A DNA stretch of 7,850 bases from an uncultured Clostridia bacterium (lineage in GTDB: Bacteria; Bacillota; Clostridia; Oscillospirales; Oscillospiraceae): positions 1-7,850 of the forward strand of contig CAMBID010000026.1 of assembly GCA_945867445.1 (NCBI GenBank). Reading direction: 5' to 3'. The translations under genes were made by a program, and so were the position numbers. Under the pieces are notes generated by a model that saw nothing but the letters and a program-made list of their open reading frames with translations, did not search any database and was not told the DNA's origin. Shown here piece by piece: positions 6,100 through 7,850 of this stretch (positions within the stretch are counted from its first letter, which is position 1; the number at the start of each line of letters is the position of its first letter).

Positions 6100-6606
6100 T
6101 TATTGGGTATCTTTCAGCGTCTCCCGGGCCGTTCCCCTCAAAACCCGGCAGAGGTCCCGCTTCGCCCGGGCCATGGGCCGCCAAAAGCCGAGATGGGACA
6201 GGCCGAAGCCCCAGGCCCACATTGCCGGCACCGCCAGCATTCCCAAGGAAAAGCCGTTCAACAGCCCCTCCAGCAGCGTGGCCGGTGTGAAAAGCGCCAG
6301 AAATCCGTACCACACCGCCATGAATACCCGGGTGAGCCGCGGGCACCGGGCGTCCACGGAGACGACGCTGCCCGTCTCCGCCGGAGCGATGCCGCACCGA
6401 AGGACCGGCAGCCAGGAATTGCGGCCCCAGCAAAGGGGCCGCAGCGCAAACTCCGTTCCGCCGAAGGGAATGTCTCCATCAAAGCAGACCTCTCCCCTGC
6501 CGCCGCCCGCCTGCCGGGTGACGGTGCAGGCCCGAAGGGTCCCCAGCACCGTCTGGCAGTCGTAGGGCGTGTCCAGGAGAAAGCGGTCCCGGTTCCGCAG
6601 TCTCAT
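6100..6606 (-). CDS. Hypothetical protein with two predicted C-terminal membrane segments
   Basis: I do not recognise this 168-residue protein. The first 90 or so residues look soluble, with a mix of charged and beta-prone stretches and several cysteines (17, 27, 41, 59, 71, 88). Two hydrophobic segments follow, about 94-112 (VFMAVWYGFLALFTPATLL) and 117-140 (FSLGMLAVPAMWAWGFGLSHLG). A basic tail (RPMARAKRDLCRVLR) comes next, fitting a membrane hairpin with a cytoplasmic C terminus. There is no N-terminal signal peptide. AGGAGG lies 5 nt before the ATG at 6606, so it is very likely translated. The 23-bp gap to the phosphoesterase suggests an operon. It could be a small membrane anchor or an uncharacterised lineage-specific protein. 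Confidence 0.8.
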   Translation of the reverse strand: MRLRNRDRFLLDTPYDCQTVLGTLRACTVTRQAGGGRGEVCFDGDIPFGGTEFALRPLCWGRNSWLPVLRCGIAPAETGSVVSVDARCPRLTRVFMAVWYGFLALFTPATLLEGLLNGFSLGMLAVPAMWAWGFGLSHLGFWRPMARAKRDLCRVLRGTARETLKDTQ

Positions 6607-6631
6607 CCGCGCCTCCTATGGTTTCTCATAC

Positions 6632-6678
6632 TAATGTCTACGGAATAAACCGCTTTGCGGTTTATTCCGTAGACATTA
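6632..6678. repeat. Perfect 22-bp palindrome between thrC and the hypothetical gene
   Basis: Arms at 6632-6653 (begins TAATGTCTACGG, ends AAACCGC) and 6657-6678 are exact reverse complements around a TTT loop. On the minus strand it starts 19 nt after the thrC stop codon and ends 25 nt before the next start codon. No U-run follows the stem, so it is not a standard terminator, although such a long stem could still slow or end transcription or protect the thrC mRNA end. CTCATACTA at 6626-6634 also occurs at the edge of the palindrome at 1684-1724. Confidence 0.85.
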
Positions 6679-6697
6679 TTTTAATGGGAGAGCAGTA

Positions 6698-7850
6698 TTA
6701 CGGCAGGAAGTTCAGCACCACATCGTCCATGCCAGCCTTCTCCACCGTCAAATCGAAGCGGCGTTCCTTGCCGCGCAACGCCGCCAGCCGCCGGGGCACG
6801 GTGACGCCGGAGACACTGTGCAGCTGGTCCAGCAGCTCCACGCCGTCGCCTTCCGGCTCCTCCCCGATGGCGGGGAGAACGGAGGCGCAGAACTTGTAGG
6901 GTGAGGCGGTGGAGACGAAGACCGTAGGAGTCTTGTCCCCGGTCTCGGCCCGGTACTGCTCCATGACGGCGGCGGCCACCGCCGTGTGGGTGTCGATGAG
7001 GTAGCCGTAGTTCCGGTAGTACTTCCCAATGGTGGCGGCGGTCTCCTCCTCGCCGCAGCAGCCGCCCCAGTACTGCTCCCGGAGGGCGGACTTGACGGCG
7101 CCGGAAACTTCATACTTTCCGTCCTTGGCGAGCCTCGCCATGTAGTCCCGGACCTCCGCGTCGTTCTCCCCGGAGAGGTCGAAGAGCAGGCGCTCCAAGT
7201 TGCTGGAGACCAGGATGTCCATGGAGGGGCTCATGGTGCAGTGGAAGGGTCGGTTCCGGTCGTAGACGCCGGTGCGGAGGAAGTCCGTCAGTACGTCGTT
7301 GCGGTTGGAGGCGCAGAGAAGCTTCCCCACCGGCAGGCCCATGCGCTTGGCGTAGTAGGCCGCCAGGATATCCCCAAAGTTCCCGGTGGGGACACAGAAG
7401 TTCACCTTCTCACTCATCCGGAGATCCCCGGATTGCAGCAGGTCACAGTAGGCGGAAATGTAGTAGACCACCTGGGGCAGGATACGGCCCCAGTTGATGG
7501 AGTTGGCGGAGGAGAGAAAGTAGCCCCGGCCCGCCAGCAGCTCCCGCATCTCCCCATCAGAGAAGATGCGCTTCACCCCGGCCTGGGCGTCGTCAAAGTT
7601 GCCCACCACGGCGCAGACGCCGACGTTGGCCCCCTCCTGGGTGACCATCTGGGCCTCCTGGACCTTGGAGACGCCGTCCTTGGGGTAGAAAACGAGGATC
7701 TTCGTCTGCGGCACATCGGCGAAGCCCTCCATGGCGGCCTTGCCGGTGTCGCCGGAGGTGGCCACCAGGATGCAGGCAGTCTTCTCCTCCCCCCGCTTGC
7801 GGAGGGCGGCGGAGAGCAGCTGGGGCAGCATCTGCAAGGCCATATCCTTA
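6698..7850 (-). CDS. thrC: Threonine synthase, C-terminal 383 residues, cut by window edge
   Basis: Threonine synthase converts O-phosphohomoserine to threonine using pyridoxal phosphate, the last step of threonine synthesis in the cytoplasm. The frame is open through the right edge. Its first complete codon (7847-7849) is Lys, followed by DMALQMLPQLL. By family comparison (AFKDMALQ) this is the lysine that holds PLP. Next come ATSGDTGKAAMEGF (SGDTG at 7742-7756), YPKDGVSKVQEAQM, SSANSINWGRILPQVVYY, the phosphate-binding loop VPTGNFGDILAAYYAKRMGL, and TASPYKF near the C terminus. These fit the longer, bacterial-type ThrC rather than a serine/threonine dehydratase. The missing N terminus is probably about 110 residues (inference from family length). 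The stop codon at 6698-6700 is followed by a perfect palindrome. No regulatory site is visible because the promoter is outside the window. Confidence 0.96.
   Translation of the reverse strand, partial: KDMALQMLPQLLSAALRKRGEEKTACILVATSGDTGKAAMEGFADVPQTKILVFYPKDGVSKVQEAQMVTQEGANVGVCAVVGNFDDAQAGVKRIFSDGEMRELLAGRGYFLSSANSINWGRILPQVVYYISAYCDLLQSGDLRMSEKVNFCVPTGNFGDILAAYYAKRMGLPVGKLLCASNRNDVLTDFLRTGVYDRNRPFHCTMSPSMDILVSSNLERLLFDLSGENDAEVRDYMARLAKDGKYEVSGAVKSALREQYWGGCCGEEETAATIGKYYRNYGYLIDTHTAVAAAVMEQYRAETGDKTPTVFVSTASPYKFCASVLPAIGEEPEGDGVELLDQLHSVSGVTVPRRLAALRGKERRFDLTVEKAGMDDVVLNFLP

Noticed and set aside
5384..6565. Plus-strand open frame spanning the phosphoesterase and hypothetical genes (393 codons)
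   Set aside because: It crosses two well-supported minus-strand genes and their ribosome binding sites, and shows no domain.
6632..6678. Standard intrinsic terminator for thrC
   Set aside because: The stem is very strong but is followed on the minus strand by GTATGAGAAACC rather than a U-run, so I list it as a palindrome.

Overview
The window reads as a GC-rich chromosomal segment from an anaerobic Clostridia, most likely an Oscillospiraceae-type gut Firmicute. The grounds are the tig-clpP-clpX-lon gene order, the AGGAGG-type ribosome binding sites and the high-GC codon use. The genus is inference; no rRNA or other taxonomic marker is present. All seven genes lie on the minus strand, so transcription runs from high to low coordinates.

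In transcription order: (1) 7850-6698 is the C-terminal part of threonine synthase (thrC), cut by the window edge right at its PLP lysine. (2) 6697-6607 is intergenic and holds a perfect 22-bp palindrome. (3) 6606-6100 encodes an unrecognised small protein with two predicted membrane segments, and 6076-5381 encodes a calcineurin-like metallophosphoesterase 23 bp downstream, probably co-transcribed. (4) 5343-3900 holds an extended -10 promoter, a leader hairpin and tig (trigger factor). (5) 3899-3740 is a structured intergenic stretch with a post-tig stem-loop, a nested inverted repeat and a second leader hairpin. (6) 3739-3158 is clpP and 3124-1820 is clpX, 33 bp apart. (7) 1819-1576 is a 244-bp intergenic stretch with three long hairpins in a row and a likely lon promoter. 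(8) 1575-1 is the first 525 codons of lon, which runs off the window before its protease domain.

The core is a conserved protein quality-control locus. Trigger factor meets nascent chains at the ribosome, ClpX unfolds substrates and feeds them to the ClpP chamber, and Lon degrades a separate set of damaged or regulatory proteins. All visible catalytic residues of ClpP and ClpX, and the ATPase motifs of Lon, are intact. I see no CtsR or CIRCE heat-shock operator near these genes.

I found no CRISPR array, transposase, phage gene, tRNA or rRNA, and no new multi-gene system. The parts worth a second look are non-coding: the palindromic elements between clpX and lon and after thrC, which share a 9-bp flank; the four-half-site repeat before clpP; and the near-identical geometry of the tig and clpP leaders. 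No gene-free stretch exceeds 300 bases.
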